A DNA stretch of 8,527 bases from contig JASHXX010000207.1 in the NCBI GenBank assembly GCA_030043335.1, positions 1 to 8,527 of the forward strand. The letters are read 5' to 3'. Source of the stretch: Xanthobacteraceae bacterium (GTDB taxonomy: Bacteria; Pseudomonadota; Alphaproteobacteria; Rhizobiales; Xanthobacteraceae). The notes under the pieces were generated by a model. That model had not been told where the DNA came from and searched no databases. It saw only the letters and a list, made by a program, of their open reading frames with translations. This document shows, piece by piece, positions 1-6,926 of this stretch. Within the stretch, counting starts at the first letter, position 1; every line of letters begins with the position of its first letter. The position numbers and the translations under genes were made by a program.

Positions 1-185
1 TCTCCTCGGTGATCGTGGTCGGGGCGCTGCTCGCCGTCGGGGTGGCGCTCATCGCCAGTGATGACGGGCCGGTCTGGGCGCGCGCGCTCGGCTTCGTCGC
101 CCTGGCGTTCGCCTCGGTCAACATCTTCGGCGGCTTCCTGGTGACCCAGCGCATGCTCGGCATGTACCAGAAGAAAAAGAAGTAG
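1..185 (+). CDS. pntAb: NAD(P) transhydrogenase subunit PntAb, C-terminal part (5' end outside window)
   Basis: The last 60 residues of an open frame that enters from the left edge and stops with TAG at 183-185. They show two hydrophobic helices, then the segment [13 protein letters not shown] and a lysine-rich end (QKKKK), typical of the C-terminus of the small membrane subunit (alpha part 2) of the proton-translocating transhydrogenase. This subunit supplies transmembrane helices to the inner-membrane proton channel, which couples proton entry to hydride transfer from NADH to NADP+. A separate PntAb is the three-subunit arrangement known from Rhodospirillum and many Hyphomicrobiales; E. coli carries this part fused inside PntA. 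pntB starts 5 bp downstream, so the two are almost certainly co-transcribed. The start and the preceding pntAa are not visible. Confidence 0.93.
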   Translation, partial: SSVIVVGALLAVGVALIASDDGPVWARALGFVALAFASVNIFGGFLVTQRMLGMYQKKKK

Positions 186-190
186 CGCCG

Positions 191-1582
191 ATGAGTCCGA
201 GCCTGGTCGCGCTGCTCTATCTGGTCGCCGGCGTTCTGTTCATCCTGGCGCTGCGCGGGCTGTCGAGCCCGGAGACGAGCCGGCAAGGCAACCGGTTCGG
301 CATGATCGGCATGGCGATCGCGGTCGTGACCACGCTCGCCTGGCATCCCCCCGCGGATGCGGTCGCGTGGGGACTGGTGGTCGTCGGCATGGCGCTGGGC
401 GGCGGCACCGGCGCCTTGATCGCCCGCCGGGTGCCGATGACGGCGATGCCGCAGCTCGTCGCCGCCTTTCACTCGCTGGTCGGCATGGCCGCGGTGCTGG
501 TGGCGGCAGGTGCGCTCTATTCGCCGGCCGCCTTCGGCATCGGCACCGTCGGCAATATCCACACCCAAAGCCTCATCGAAATGTCGCTCGGCGTCGCCAT
601 CGGCGCCGTCACCTTCACCGGCTCGGTCATCGCCTTCCTCAAGCTCGACGGGCGCATGAGCGGAGCGCCGATCATGCTGCCGGCGCGGCACGCCATCAAC
701 ATCGCGCTCGGGGTCGCGATCGTCGCGCTGATCGTCTGGTTCGTGCGCGACGAGCAGCATCTGGCGTTCTGGCTGCTGGCGTTCGCCTCGTTCCTGCTCG
801 GGGTGCTGATCATCATCCCGATCGGCGGCGCCGACATGCCGGTGGTGATCTCGATGCTCAATTCGTATTCCGGCTGGGCGGCCGCGGGCATCGGCTTCAC
901 GCTCGGGAATTCGGCGCTGATCGTCACCGGCGCGCTGGTCGGCTCGTCCGGCGCGATCCTGTCCTACATCATGTGCAAGGGCATGAACCGCTCGTTCATC
1001 TCGGTGATCCTCGGCGGCTTCGGCGGCGAGGTCGCAGCCGCACATGCAACGGAACAGCGGCCGGTCAAGCAGGGCTCGGCGGATGACGCCGCCTTCATCC
1101 TCAAAAATGCGGCCAAGGTCATCATCGTGCCCGGCTACGGCATGGCGGTGGCGCAGGCGCAGCACGCGCTGCGCGAGATGGCGGACAAGCTCAAGGCCGA
1201 AGGGGTGGAAGTCAAATACGCGATCCATCCGGTTGCCGGCCGCATGCCCGGCCACATGAACGTGCTGCTCGCGGAAGCCAATGTCCCCTACGACGAGGTG
1301 TTCGAGCTCGAGGACATCAACTCGGAATTCGCCCAGACCGACGTCGCCTTCGTCATCGGCGCCAACGACGTGACCAACCCGGCGGCGAAGGAGGACCCCT
1401 CGTCGCCGATCTTCGGCATGCCGGTGCTCGAAGTGTGGAAGGCGAACACGGTCATGTTCATCAAGCGTTCGCTGTCCTCCGGCTACGCCGGTATCGACAA
1501 CACCCTGTTCTATCGCGACAATACGATGATGTTGTTCGGCGACGCCAAGAAGATGACCGAAGAGATCGTCAAGGCGTTGTGA
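191..1582 (+). CDS. pntB: NAD(P) transhydrogenase subunit beta PntB
   Basis: A 463-residue protein of normal family length. Residues 1-280 form the polytopic membrane domain (dII), with hydrophobic helices near 4-22, 37-50, 58-77, 90-115, 127-150, 167-186 and 190-265. It includes the conserved block GGADMPVVISMLNSYSGWAA (213-232). His94 in AAFHSLVGM probably corresponds to the proton-path histidine His91 of E. coli PntB. Residues about 290-463 form the NADP(H)-binding domain (dIII): the Rossmann fingerprint GYGMAVAQAQ (325-334), HPVAGRMPGHMNVLLAEA (346-363), GANDVTNPAAKEDPSSPI (390-407) and SSGYAGIDNTLFY (429-441). It partners PntAa/PntAb to make NADPH from NADH using the proton gradient. The ATG at 191 follows the pntAb stop by 5 bp and has only a weak purine-rich ribosome site (AGAAG). 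The next gene, trpG, begins 7-16 bp after its stop. Confidence 0.97.
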   Translation: MSPSLVALLYLVAGVLFILALRGLSSPETSRQGNRFGMIGMAIAVVTTLAWHPPADAVAWGLVVVGMALGGGTGALIARRVPMTAMPQLVAAFHSLVGMAAVLVAAGALYSPAAFGIGTVGNIHTQSLIEMSLGVAIGAVTFTGSVIAFLKLDGRMSGAPIMLPARHAINIALGVAIVALIVWFVRDEQHLAFWLLAFASFLLGVLIIIPIGGADMPVVISMLNSYSGWAAAGIGFTLGNSALIVTGALVGSSGAILSYIMCKGMNRSFISVILGGFGGEVAAAHATEQRPVKQGSADDAAFILKNAAKVIIVPGYGMAVAQAQHALREMADKLKAEGVEVKYAIHPVAGRMPGHMNVLLAEANVPYDEVFELEDINSEFAQTDVAFVIGANDVTNPAAKEDPSSPIFGMPVLEVWKANTVMFIKRSLSSGYAGIDNTLFYRDNTMMLFGDAKKMTEEIVKAL

Positions 1583-1598
1583 ATCGAGTGTGACGCGT

Positions 1599-2261
1599 AT
1601 GATCGTCCTGATCGACAATTACGACAGCTTCGCCTTCAATTTGGTGCATTACCTCGGCGGGCTCGGGGCGCAGGTTCGCGTCCACCGCAACGACAAGATC
1701 ACCAGCGCGGCGATCGTGGCCGCCGATCCCGACGCCATCGTGCTCTCGCCCGGCCCGTGCACGCCGAACGAGGCCGGCATCTGCCTCGACCTGATCGCCG
1801 CCGTTGCCAACAAGATTCCGATTCTTGGCGTCTGTCTCGGCCACCAGGCGATCGGCCAGGCCTTCGGCGGCAAGGTGGTCCGCGCGCCGGCGCCGGTGCA
1901 CGGCAAGCTGTCGCTGATCCGGCACCGCAGCGCCGGCATCTTTCGCGGCATCAACGCGCCGTTCCATGCGACGCGCTACCATTCGCTCGTCGTCGAGCGC
2001 GCGACCCTGCCGAACCAACTCAGCGTGAGCGCGGACACCGACGACGGCCTGGTCATGGGGCTTGCGCACGCGAACCTGCCGGTGCACGGCGTGCAATTCC
2101 ATCCCGAGAGCATCGCTTCCGAGCACGGCCACCTGATGCTGAAGAACTTCCTCGACATCGCCGACACCTGGAATAAGGCGCACGGCCGCCGGCATGCAGC
2201 GCCGCGACGCGCGAGCGCGTCCGGGCCGGAGCGCAGCGCTGCGCCCGCCGCCGCTCCGTGA
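1599..2261 (+). CDS. trpG: Anthranilate synthase component II (glutamine amidotransferase), TrpG/PabA type
   Basis: A class I glutamine amidotransferase of 220 residues that releases ammonia from glutamine for the chorismate-using partner TrpE. Signatures are the N-terminal MIVLIDNYDSFAFNLVHYLG, the oxyanion-loop block VLSPGPCTPNEAG, the nucleophile loop GVCLGHQAIGQAFGG with Cys79, and GVQFHPESI with His168 and Glu170 completing the triad. TrpG and PabA (folate branch) cannot be separated by sequence alone. The trpD-trpC neighbours favour TrpG, though one protein often serves both pathways. I chose the ATG at 1599 because family members normally begin at MI(L/V)LIDNYDSF; a GTG at 1590 in the same frame would add three residues. 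The last ~27 residues after NFLDIADTW are rich in Arg, Ala and Pro and go beyond the usual end of the family; they look like unconserved read-through. No trpE lies beside it. Confidence 0.94.
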   Translation: MIVLIDNYDSFAFNLVHYLGGLGAQVRVHRNDKITSAAIVAADPDAIVLSPGPCTPNEAGICLDLIAAVANKIPILGVCLGHQAIGQAFGGKVVRAPAPVHGKLSLIRHRSAGIFRGINAPFHATRYHSLVVERATLPNQLSVSADTDDGLVMGLAHANLPVHGVQFHPESIASEHGHLMLKNFLDIADTWNKAHGRRHAAPRRASASGPERSAAPAAAP

Positions 2262-2274
2262 CCCGTTTCGATCA

Positions 2275-2309
2275 TTGACAAGGGCGGCCCCCTCGCCACA
2301 CTGGCCGCC
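2275..2309 (+). promoter_or_regulatory. Possible internal promoter/hairpin in the trpG-trpD gap
   Basis: The 80-bp gap between trpG and trpD is the only sizeable space in the trp-moa gene run. It holds a perfect -35 hexamer TTGACA (2275-2280). The best -10 candidate at 16 bp spacing is CACACT, which is a poor match. A 7-bp stem, GGCGGCC (2283-2289) with GGCCGCC (2303-2309) and a 13-nt loop, lies within the same stretch. An internal promoter feeding trpD onwards, or a small RNA hairpin, is possible, but the -10 is weak and chance matches are common in GC-rich DNA. Confidence 0.25.
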
Positions 2310-2341
2310 GCCGGACGAACGGCAAATTGCGAGCCAGCACA

Positions 2342-3358
2342 GTGACCGACGAATTCAAGGCGCTCATCGGCAAGGTCGCGACCGGCGCCGCGCTGACGCG
2401 CGAGGAGGCGGCCGGCGCCTTCGAGCAGATGATGGCGGGCGAGGCAACGCCCTCGCAGATGGGCGCGCTGCTGATGGGACTGCGGGTGCGCGGCGAGACC
2501 GTCGATGAGATCACCGGCGCGGTCAGCACCATGCGCGCCAAGATGCTGCGCGTCAACGCGCCGCCCGACGCGATCGACATCGTCGGCACCGGCGGCGACG
2601 CCTCGGGCTCGTTCAACATCTCCACCTGCGCCGCGCTGATCGTCGCCGGCGCCGGCGTGCCGGTCGCCAAGCACGGCAATCGGGCGCTGTCCTCGCGCTC
2701 GGGCGCCGCCGACGTGCTCACCGCGCTCGGCGTCAAGATCGATCTCACCCCCGACGCCATCGCCCGCTGCATCGGCGAAGCCGGAATCGGCTTCATGTTC
2801 GCGCCGGCACACCATCCGGCGATGAAGAACGTGGCGGCGACGCGGGTCGAGCTCGGCACGCGCACGATCTTCAACCTGCTCGGTCCGCTCGCCAATCCCG
2901 CCGGCGTGCGGCGGCAGATGATCGGTGTGTTCTCCAAACAATGGATCCAGCCGCTGGCGCAGGTTCTCAAGAACCTCGGCGCCAAGCGGATCTGGGTGGT
3001 GCACGGCTCCGACGGGCTCGATGAGATCACCACGTCTGGGCCGACCAGCGTCGCCGCGCTCGAAAACGGCGCGCTGGAGACCTTTGAGATCGCGCCCGAG
3101 GAATTCGGCCTGCGCAAGGTCAAGCCGGAAGCGCTACGCGGCGGCGACGCGGCGGCGAACGCCAAGGCGGTGCAGAACGTCCTTGAGGGCAGGGAATCCG
3201 CGTTTCGCGACGTGGCGCTCTTCAACGCGGCCGCTGCCCTGGTGGTCGCTGGCAAGGCGAAAGACCTCAAAGACGGGCTGCATGCGGCCGCCCACTCGGT
3301 CGATTCCGGCGAAGCCGAGGGGCGGCTTGATCGCTTGATCGCGGTGTCCAATGAGTAA
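2342..3358 (+). CDS. trpD: Anthranilate phosphoribosyltransferase TrpD
   Basis: Transfers the phosphoribosyl group of PRPP to anthranilate, the second step after chorismate in tryptophan synthesis; a cytoplasmic Mg2+-dependent enzyme. With the GTG at 2342 it has 338 residues, normal for the family. An N-terminal helical bundle (1-70) is followed by the PRPP/anthranilate-binding core: IVGTGGD (GTGGD at 82-86), [21 protein letters not shown] (110-124), [17 protein letters not shown] ending at 186, and HGSDGLDEI (221-229). A TTG at 2327 would add MRAST; I prefer GTG because family members usually begin close to the [10 protein letters not shown] helix, but neither start has a strong ribosome site. 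Its final 8 bp overlap trpC, which implies translational coupling. Confidence 0.96.
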   Translation: MTDEFKALIGKVATGAALTREEAAGAFEQMMAGEATPSQMGALLMGLRVRGETVDEITGAVSTMRAKMLRVNAPPDAIDIVGTGGDASGSFNISTCAALIVAGAGVPVAKHGNRALSSRSGAADVLTALGVKIDLTPDAIARCIGEAGIGFMFAPAHHPAMKNVAATRVELGTRTIFNLLGPLANPAGVRRQMIGVFSKQWIQPLAQVLKNLGAKRIWVVHGSDGLDEITTSGPTSVAALENGALETFEIAPEEFGLRKVKPEALRGGDAAANAKAVQNVLEGRESAFRDVALFNAAAALVVAGKAKDLKDGLHAAAHSVDSGEAEGRLDRLIAVSNE

Positions 3359-4166
3359 CATTCTGGCCGCCATCGCCGCCTATAAGCGCGCCGAAATCGC
3401 CGCGGCGAAGCGCCAGCGCCCGCTCGCCGTGCTGGAGCGCGAAGCCAAGGCTGCGCGCGCTCCGCGCGGTTTCCTGGCCGCGATCGAGCGCCGGCTGGCG
3501 GCAGGCGACTATGCGCTCATCGCCGAGATCAAAAAGGCGAGCCCGTCGAAGGGACTGATCAGGGCCGACTTCGATCCGTCCGCGCTCGCGGCTGCGTATC
3601 AGGAGGGCGGCGCCACCTGCCTCTCGGTCCTGACCGACGCGCCCTCCTTCAAGGGCGATATCGATCACCTGCGCCAAGCGCGCGCGGCCTGCTCGCTGCC
3701 GGTGCTGCGCAAAGACTTCATGTACGACCCCTATCAGGTGGTCGAAAGCCGCGCCGCGGGCGCCGACTGCATCCTCATCATCATGGCGGCGGTTGAGGAG
3801 GCATGCGCCGCGGAGCTCGAGGCCGCGGCGTTCGCGCTCGGCATCGACGTCCTTATCGAGGTGCACGACGAGGAAGAGCTGACGCGGGCATTGCGCCTGA
3901 AATCGCGGCTCATCGGCATCAACAACCGCGACCTCAAGACCTTCGCGACGACGCTTGCGACCTGCGAACAGCTGGCGCGTCTGGTTCCGGCCGGACGCGT
4001 CATCGTTGGCGAGAGTGGCATCTTCACGCCCGAAGATCTGGCGCGGCTCGCCGGCGCCGGAATCTCGACCTTCCTGGTCGGCGAAAGCCTGATGCGCCAG
4101 CGCGACGTCGCGGCGGCAACGCGCGCGCTCATCGCGCGCGAGGGCGCACTCGCGTCTGCCCGGTGA
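3351..4166 (+). CDS. trpC: Indole-3-glycerol phosphate synthase TrpC
   Basis: A single-function (beta/alpha)8-barrel enzyme of 271 residues. It closes and decarboxylates carboxyphenylamino-deoxyribulose phosphate to indole-3-glycerol phosphate, the substrate of TrpAB. Catalytic-site blocks are in order: [12 protein letters not shown] (Glu59, Lys61), the strand ending [12 protein letters not shown] with Lys121 as likely general acid, [11 protein letters not shown] with Glu170, [10 protein letters not shown] (189-198), [12 protein letters not shown] (219-230) and the phosphate-binding FLVGESLMR (241-249). It is not fused to TrpF, unlike the E. coli enzyme. The ATG at 3351 lies inside the trpD end (8-bp overlap) and has no clear ribosome site of its own, so it probably depends on coupling. 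Its TGA overlaps the GTG of moaC. Confidence 0.97.
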   Translation: MSNILAAIAAYKRAEIAAAKRQRPLAVLEREAKAARAPRGFLAAIERRLAAGDYALIAEIKKASPSKGLIRADFDPSALAAAYQEGGATCLSVLTDAPSFKGDIDHLRQARAACSLPVLRKDFMYDPYQVVESRAAGADCILIIMAAVEEACAAELEAAAFALGIDVLIEVHDEEELTRALRLKSRLIGINNRDLKTFATTLATCEQLARLVPAGRVIVGESGIFTPEDLARLAGAGISTFLVGESLMRQRDVAAATRALIAREGALASAR

Positions 4167-4657
4167 ATGCGGTGGCGCGGCCGAAGCTCACGCATCTCGG
4201 TGCCCGGGGCGAAGCCCATATGGTCGACGTTTCGGCCAAGGCGGTGACCGAGCGCGAAGCACGCGCCGAGGGGCGCGTGCTGATGCAAGCCTCGACGCTC
4301 GACATCGTGCGCAAGGGCGACGCCAAGAAGGGCGATGTGCTCGGTACCGCCCGCATCGCCGGCATCATGGCGGCAAAGCGCACCCACGAATTAATCCCGC
4401 TCTGCCACCCGCTCGCGATCTCGCAGGTCGAGGTCGATATCGAGCCCGACGCCACACTGCCCGGCCTCGTGGTGAAGACGCGGGTGAAGGTCGCGGGATC
4501 AACCGGCGTGGAGATGGAGGCGCTCACCGCCGCCGCGGTCGCCTGCCTTACCATCTATGACATGGCGAAGGCGCTCGACCGCGGCATGCGGATCGAGGGC
4601 ATCCGGCTCATCGAAAAGCGCGGCGGCCGCAGCGGCCATTATCGCGCAGAGGAGTAG
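4163..4657 (+). CDS. moaC: Cyclic pyranopterin monophosphate synthase MoaC
   Basis: Converts 3',8-cyclo-7,8-dihydro-GTP, the MoaA product, to cyclic pyranopterin monophosphate, the first stable molybdenum-cofactor intermediate. It has 164 residues, usual for the hexameric family. Diagnostic blocks are [20 protein letters not shown] (8-27), [28 protein letters not shown] with His82, [10 protein letters not shown] (115-124) and YDMAKALD with Asp133 and Lys136. These three correspond with constant offset to E. coli His77, Asp128 and Lys131. I chose the GTG at 4163 because it overlaps the trpC stop as GTGA and gives the full conserved N-terminus; a GTG at 4172 is an alternative. The open frame extends much further upstream inside trpC, but that part reads as arginine-rich shadow. 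moeA follows 3 bp later. Confidence 0.96.
   Translation: MNAVARPKLTHLGARGEAHMVDVSAKAVTEREARAEGRVLMQASTLDIVRKGDAKKGDVLGTARIAGIMAAKRTHELIPLCHPLAISQVEVDIEPDATLPGLVVKTRVKVAGSTGVEMEALTAAAVACLTIYDMAKALDRGMRIEGIRLIEKRGGRSGHYRAEE
4648..4654 (+). promoter_or_regulatory. Strong Shine-Dalgarno site for moeA
   Basis: AGAGGAG lies 6 nt before the GTG at 4661 and inside the last codons of moaC. It decides the moeA start, since the nearby ATG at 4659 is in another frame. It is one of the two clearest ribosome sites in the window, the other being that of lexA. Confidence 0.7.
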
Positions 4658-4660
4658 GAT

Positions 4661-5869
4661 GTGGCGTTGCTGTCGGTCGCTGAGGCGCTCGAACGCGTGC
4701 TCACGCAGGCCGCTCCGCTTGCTGCCGAGGAGGCGCCGCTTGGCGAAGCTTGCGGGCGCGTGCTCGCCGCCGATCTCAAGGCGCTGCGCACCCAGCCGCC
4801 GGCCGACGTCTCGGCCATGGACGGCTATGCCGTGCGCTCGCCCGACGTGGCCAATGTCCCGACGCAGCTCAAAGTGATCGGCGAGGTTTCCGCCGGCCGG
4901 CCGTTTGCAGGTGCGGTCGGTCCCGGCGAGGCAGCGCGGATTTTTACCGGCGGCGTGATGCCGGCGGGCGCCGATACGATCGTGATCCAGGAGCACGCCA
5001 AGCGTGACGGCGACCGGATCGAGGTCGAAAAGCCGGCAACGCGCGGGCGGCATATCCGCGCGCAAGGGCTCGACTTCAAGGCGGGCGAAACGCTGCTGTC
5101 GGCCGGCCGGCGGCTCACCGCCCGGGACATCGCACTTGCTGCCGCCATGAACCACCCGCGCGTTCGCGTCCACCGCCGCCCGAGGGTCGCCGTGTTTGCG
5201 ACCGGCGACGAACTGGTGCCGCCCGGCACGCAGCCCGCGCCCGGGCAGATCGTCTCCTCCAACACCTTCGCGCTCACTGCGCTCGCGCGCGCGGAAGGCG
5301 CGCAAGTCGAGGACCTCGGCATCGTCGGCGACCGGCTCGATGCGACGGTCGCCGCGGTCCGGCGCGCCCGCGACCTCGGCGTCGACATCCTGCTCACCAG
5401 CGGCGGCGCCTCCGTCGGCGACTACGATCTCGTGCAGAAGGCGTTTACCGCCGAGGGCATGACGCTGTCGTTCTGGAAATTGGCGCTGCGGCCCGGCCGC
5501 CCGCTGATGTACGGCCGGCTCGGCGCGATTCACGTGCTCGGCGTCCCCGGCAATCCAGTCTCGGCGTTCGTCTGCGCGCTCTTGTTTCTAGTCCCGCTCA
5601 TCCGCCGCCTCGCCGGCCGCAGCGACCTCGCGCCGCGGACGCAAACCGCCCTGCTCGGCTGCGATCTTGCGGAGAACGACGAGCGTGTCGATTATTTGCG
5701 GGCGACGCTCAAGCACAGCCCGGACGGCGACGTGGTCACCGCCTTCCCGATCCAGGACTCCTCGATGATGGCGCCGCTCGCCAACGCCGATTGTCTGTTG
5801 GTCCGCGAGCCTTTTGCGCCGGCGGCAAAAGCCGGCAGCCGCTGCGCCATCATCAGGCTCGAGCGCTAG
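4661..5869 (+). CDS. moeA: Molybdopterin molybdenumtransferase MoeA
   Basis: Inserts molybdate into adenylylated molybdopterin, the last step of Mo-cofactor assembly. It has 402 residues, normal for MoeA. It begins at GTG 4661 behind a good ribosome site. An N-terminal linker precedes the conserved ADVSAMDGYAVRS (Asp54), then SAGRPFAGAVGPGEAARIFTG-type sequence and PAGADTIVIQE (101-111). The MoCF/MogA-like domain shows VFATGDELVPPG (Glu184), TSGGASVGDYD (246-256, Asp256), FWKLALRPGRPLMYG and LGVPGNPVSAF (293-303). The small C-terminal beta domain ends with SSMMAPLANADCLLV, normal for the family. With moaC it forms a two-gene Moco block attached to the trp genes. A 10-bp palindrome GCGCTAGCGC spans its stop codon. 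Confidence 0.97.
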   Translation: MALLSVAEALERVLTQAAPLAAEEAPLGEACGRVLAADLKALRTQPPADVSAMDGYAVRSPDVANVPTQLKVIGEVSAGRPFAGAVGPGEAARIFTGGVMPAGADTIVIQEHAKRDGDRIEVEKPATRGRHIRAQGLDFKAGETLLSAGRRLTARDIALAAAMNHPRVRVHRRPRVAVFATGDELVPPGTQPAPGQIVSSNTFALTALARAEGAQVEDLGIVGDRLDATVAAVRRARDLGVDILLTSGGASVGDYDLVQKAFTAEGMTLSFWKLALRPGRPLMYGRLGAIHVLGVPGNPVSAFVCALLFLVPLIRRLAGRSDLAPRTQTALLGCDLAENDERVDYLRATLKHSPDGDVVTAFPIQDSSMMAPLANADCLLVREPFAPAAKAGSRCAIIRLER

Positions 5870-5900
5870 CGCCCGGTGATTTAGAGCTGGGCAATGGTCA

Positions 5901-5989
5901 TCATTGCGAGGAGCGATAGCGACGAAACTGCTTCGCGGAGCCTGTCATCGGGCCGGCCACGTCGGGCCGGACCAGTTGGCTCGCAATGA
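5901..5989. repeat. Palindromic REP-like intergenic element
   Basis: Outer arms TCATTGCGAG (5901-5910) and CTCGCAATGA (5980-5989) are exact reverse complements. They enclose AGCGATAGCGACGAA-type sequence and a GGCCGGCC core. From memory, dispersed repeats starting CATTGCGAGGAGCGA are common between genes of Bradyrhizobium-like and other bacterial genomes, so I take this as one copy of such a family. It lies 31 bp after moeA, in the convergent gap with the decayed outer-membrane gene. No second copy occurs in this window, so its repeat status is inferred. Confidence 0.6.
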
Positions 5990-6025
5990 CGATGAAAGCT
6001 TTAGCTCTCGCTGTTCGCCGCAAGC

Positions 6026-6057
6026 AGAGAGCCGGGGACTTGCGTCCCGGGCTCTCT
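6026..6057. terminator. Strong hairpin, probable transcription terminator
   Basis: A 14-bp stem with one mismatch: AGAGAGCCGGGGAC (6026-6039) pairs with GTCCCGGGCTCTCT (6044-6057) around the loop TTGC. It lies between two convergent genes, 157 bp after moeA and 39 bp beyond the stop of the minus-strand gene. On the plus strand it is followed by TGTTAT, only a weak T-rich tail; on the minus strand no T-run follows. It may serve either or both directions. Confidence 0.55.
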
Positions 6058-6095
6058 TGTTATCAGCAGGAGCGGTGGCGATCGTTACTTCGCCA

Positions 6096-6833
6096 TTACC
6101 AGTGCATCGCGCCTGGTGAGGCCCAGTTCAATTTCCACACCAGCGAAGTGGTGACCGTCTGGACGTTCGGCGTAGCATGCTGTCCGAACCCCGGGTTTGC
6201 GCCCGGACCTAGCAGCGGAATGTTCTGCGACTGGTACTCGGAAAACCGATACTCCGTCCTCCAATAGAGGCCCGACGCCCACGGCACCCTGTATTCGTAG
6301 CCGCCGCCGAGGAACCAGCCGCTGTACGTCGTCGCCGGAAGGAACCCGTTCGTCGGCAAACCGGTGTTCGTAAAGGTCAAGTTGACCTGGTCGAAGCGCG
6401 TCTGGGTGTAACCGGCAGATACGAAGGGCATCAGGTTCGGGTAGGGCAGAAAACCGAGCCGGCCGCCGACAGACCAGCCTCCCGATTCGTTGGCGGTCCC
6501 CGTAGTGGGCGCGCCGAACACTCCGCCGAGGCCGTTATTCTGGAAGGCGTTGCTGCCGCGGAGGCCATGAAGTCGTAGTCGCCGAACGCGCCGATGACGA
6601 GATCTCCGAAGCCCCAGCCGGGGACACCGAACTGGTAGTCGCAGCCGCCGCCGACCGCGGCCGAGCCAGCCGCGGCCGCCATCGGTCACGTTCGGGGTCG
6701 AAGTCACACCAGACAGCGAAAGACTGCCGGTCCGCGAATGCGTTGGGCGAAACGTTTTCGCCAATGGAATCGGTCCGCAAAGCTTAAGTCCCAGCGTTAA
6801 AGGGCTCTTGGGCCCGGCGCTCGACTTATTCAC
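6096..6833 (-). pseudogene. Decayed outer-membrane beta-barrel (Omp25/porin-like) gene with two frameshifts
   Basis: The C-terminal two thirds is a recognisable small outer-membrane beta-barrel of the kind abundant in Bradyrhizobium relatives: ESGGWSVGGRLGFLPYPNLM, VSAGYTQTRFDQVNL, GWFLGGGYEYRVPW, LYWRTEYRFSEYQ, ending VTTSLVWKLNW plus a short tail. The minus frame from GTG 6833 to TAA 6096 is open throughout, but its middle (about 6656-6564) is an arginine-rich run that makes no sense. The neighbouring frame there reads GGGCDYQFGVPGWGF, then GAFGDYDFM, exactly what the family has. So about one base is gained near 6651-6661 and one lost near 6563-6566 (DFM-D-LRG expected). There is no signal peptide or WTGFY-type first strand, and a stop (6784-6786) cuts the frame that carries TDSIGENVSPNAFAD. 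I infer a pseudogene; sequencing errors could explain the shifts but not the missing start. Confidence 0.75.
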
Positions 6834-6852
6834 GTCAAATTAAATGCTTGCG

Positions 6853-6867
6853 GAACACATATGGAAC
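6853..6867 (+). promoter_or_regulatory. SOS box (LexA operator), perfect GAAC-N7-GAAC
   Basis: GAAC (6853-6856) and GAAC (6864-6867) are separated by exactly seven bases. This is the direct-repeat operator recognised by alphaproteobacterial LexA (GTTC-N7-GTTC on the other strand). It is centred 67 bp before the lexA ATG and implies autoregulation. A weak promoter pair, TTGCGG (6848-6853) and TAGTGT (6871-6876) with 17 bp spacing, would place the operator between -35 and -10. Confidence 0.8.
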
Positions 6868-6878
6868 GGATAGTGTCT

Positions 6879-6893
6879 GTTCATGATTTGTTT
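6879..6893 (+). promoter_or_regulatory. Second, imperfect SOS box GTTC-N7-GTTT
   Basis: GTTC (6879-6882), seven bases, then GTTT (6890-6893), one base short of the consensus direct repeat and 11 bp downstream of the perfect box. A second weaker LexA operator is plausible. A one-mismatch match could also arise by chance. Confidence 0.4.
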
Positions 6894-6926
6894 CAGCCGC
6901 GGGAGCGGCCAGCAGGGGGAGCGCCG

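Noticed and set aside
367..1086. Long plus-strand open frame inside pntB, alternate frame
   Set aside because: Arginine/alanine-rich low-complexity shadow of a strongly conserved gene in another frame; no family features.
1976..3004. Long minus-strand open frame opposite trpG-trpD
   Set aside because: Antisense shadow of trpG and trpD, His/Arg/Gly-rich and without recognisable motifs; the plus-strand genes explain the codon pattern.
3803..4162. Upstream extension of the moaC frame inside trpC
   Set aside because: The reading is arginine-rich shadow of trpC; MoaC similarity begins only after the GTG at 4163.
4499..5533. 344-codon minus-strand open frame opposite moeA
   Set aside because: Antisense of moeA with typical GC-rich shadow composition; no start signal or domain.
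5986..6267. 93-codon plus-strand open frame after moeA
   Set aside because: It runs through the hairpin and then antisense to the outer-membrane pseudogene; no recognisable protein and no ribosome site.
6861..6926. Longer LexA starting at ATG 6861
   Set aside because: That ATG lies within the SOS operator; the extra 22 residues are not family-like and the ATG at 6927 has a good ribosome site.
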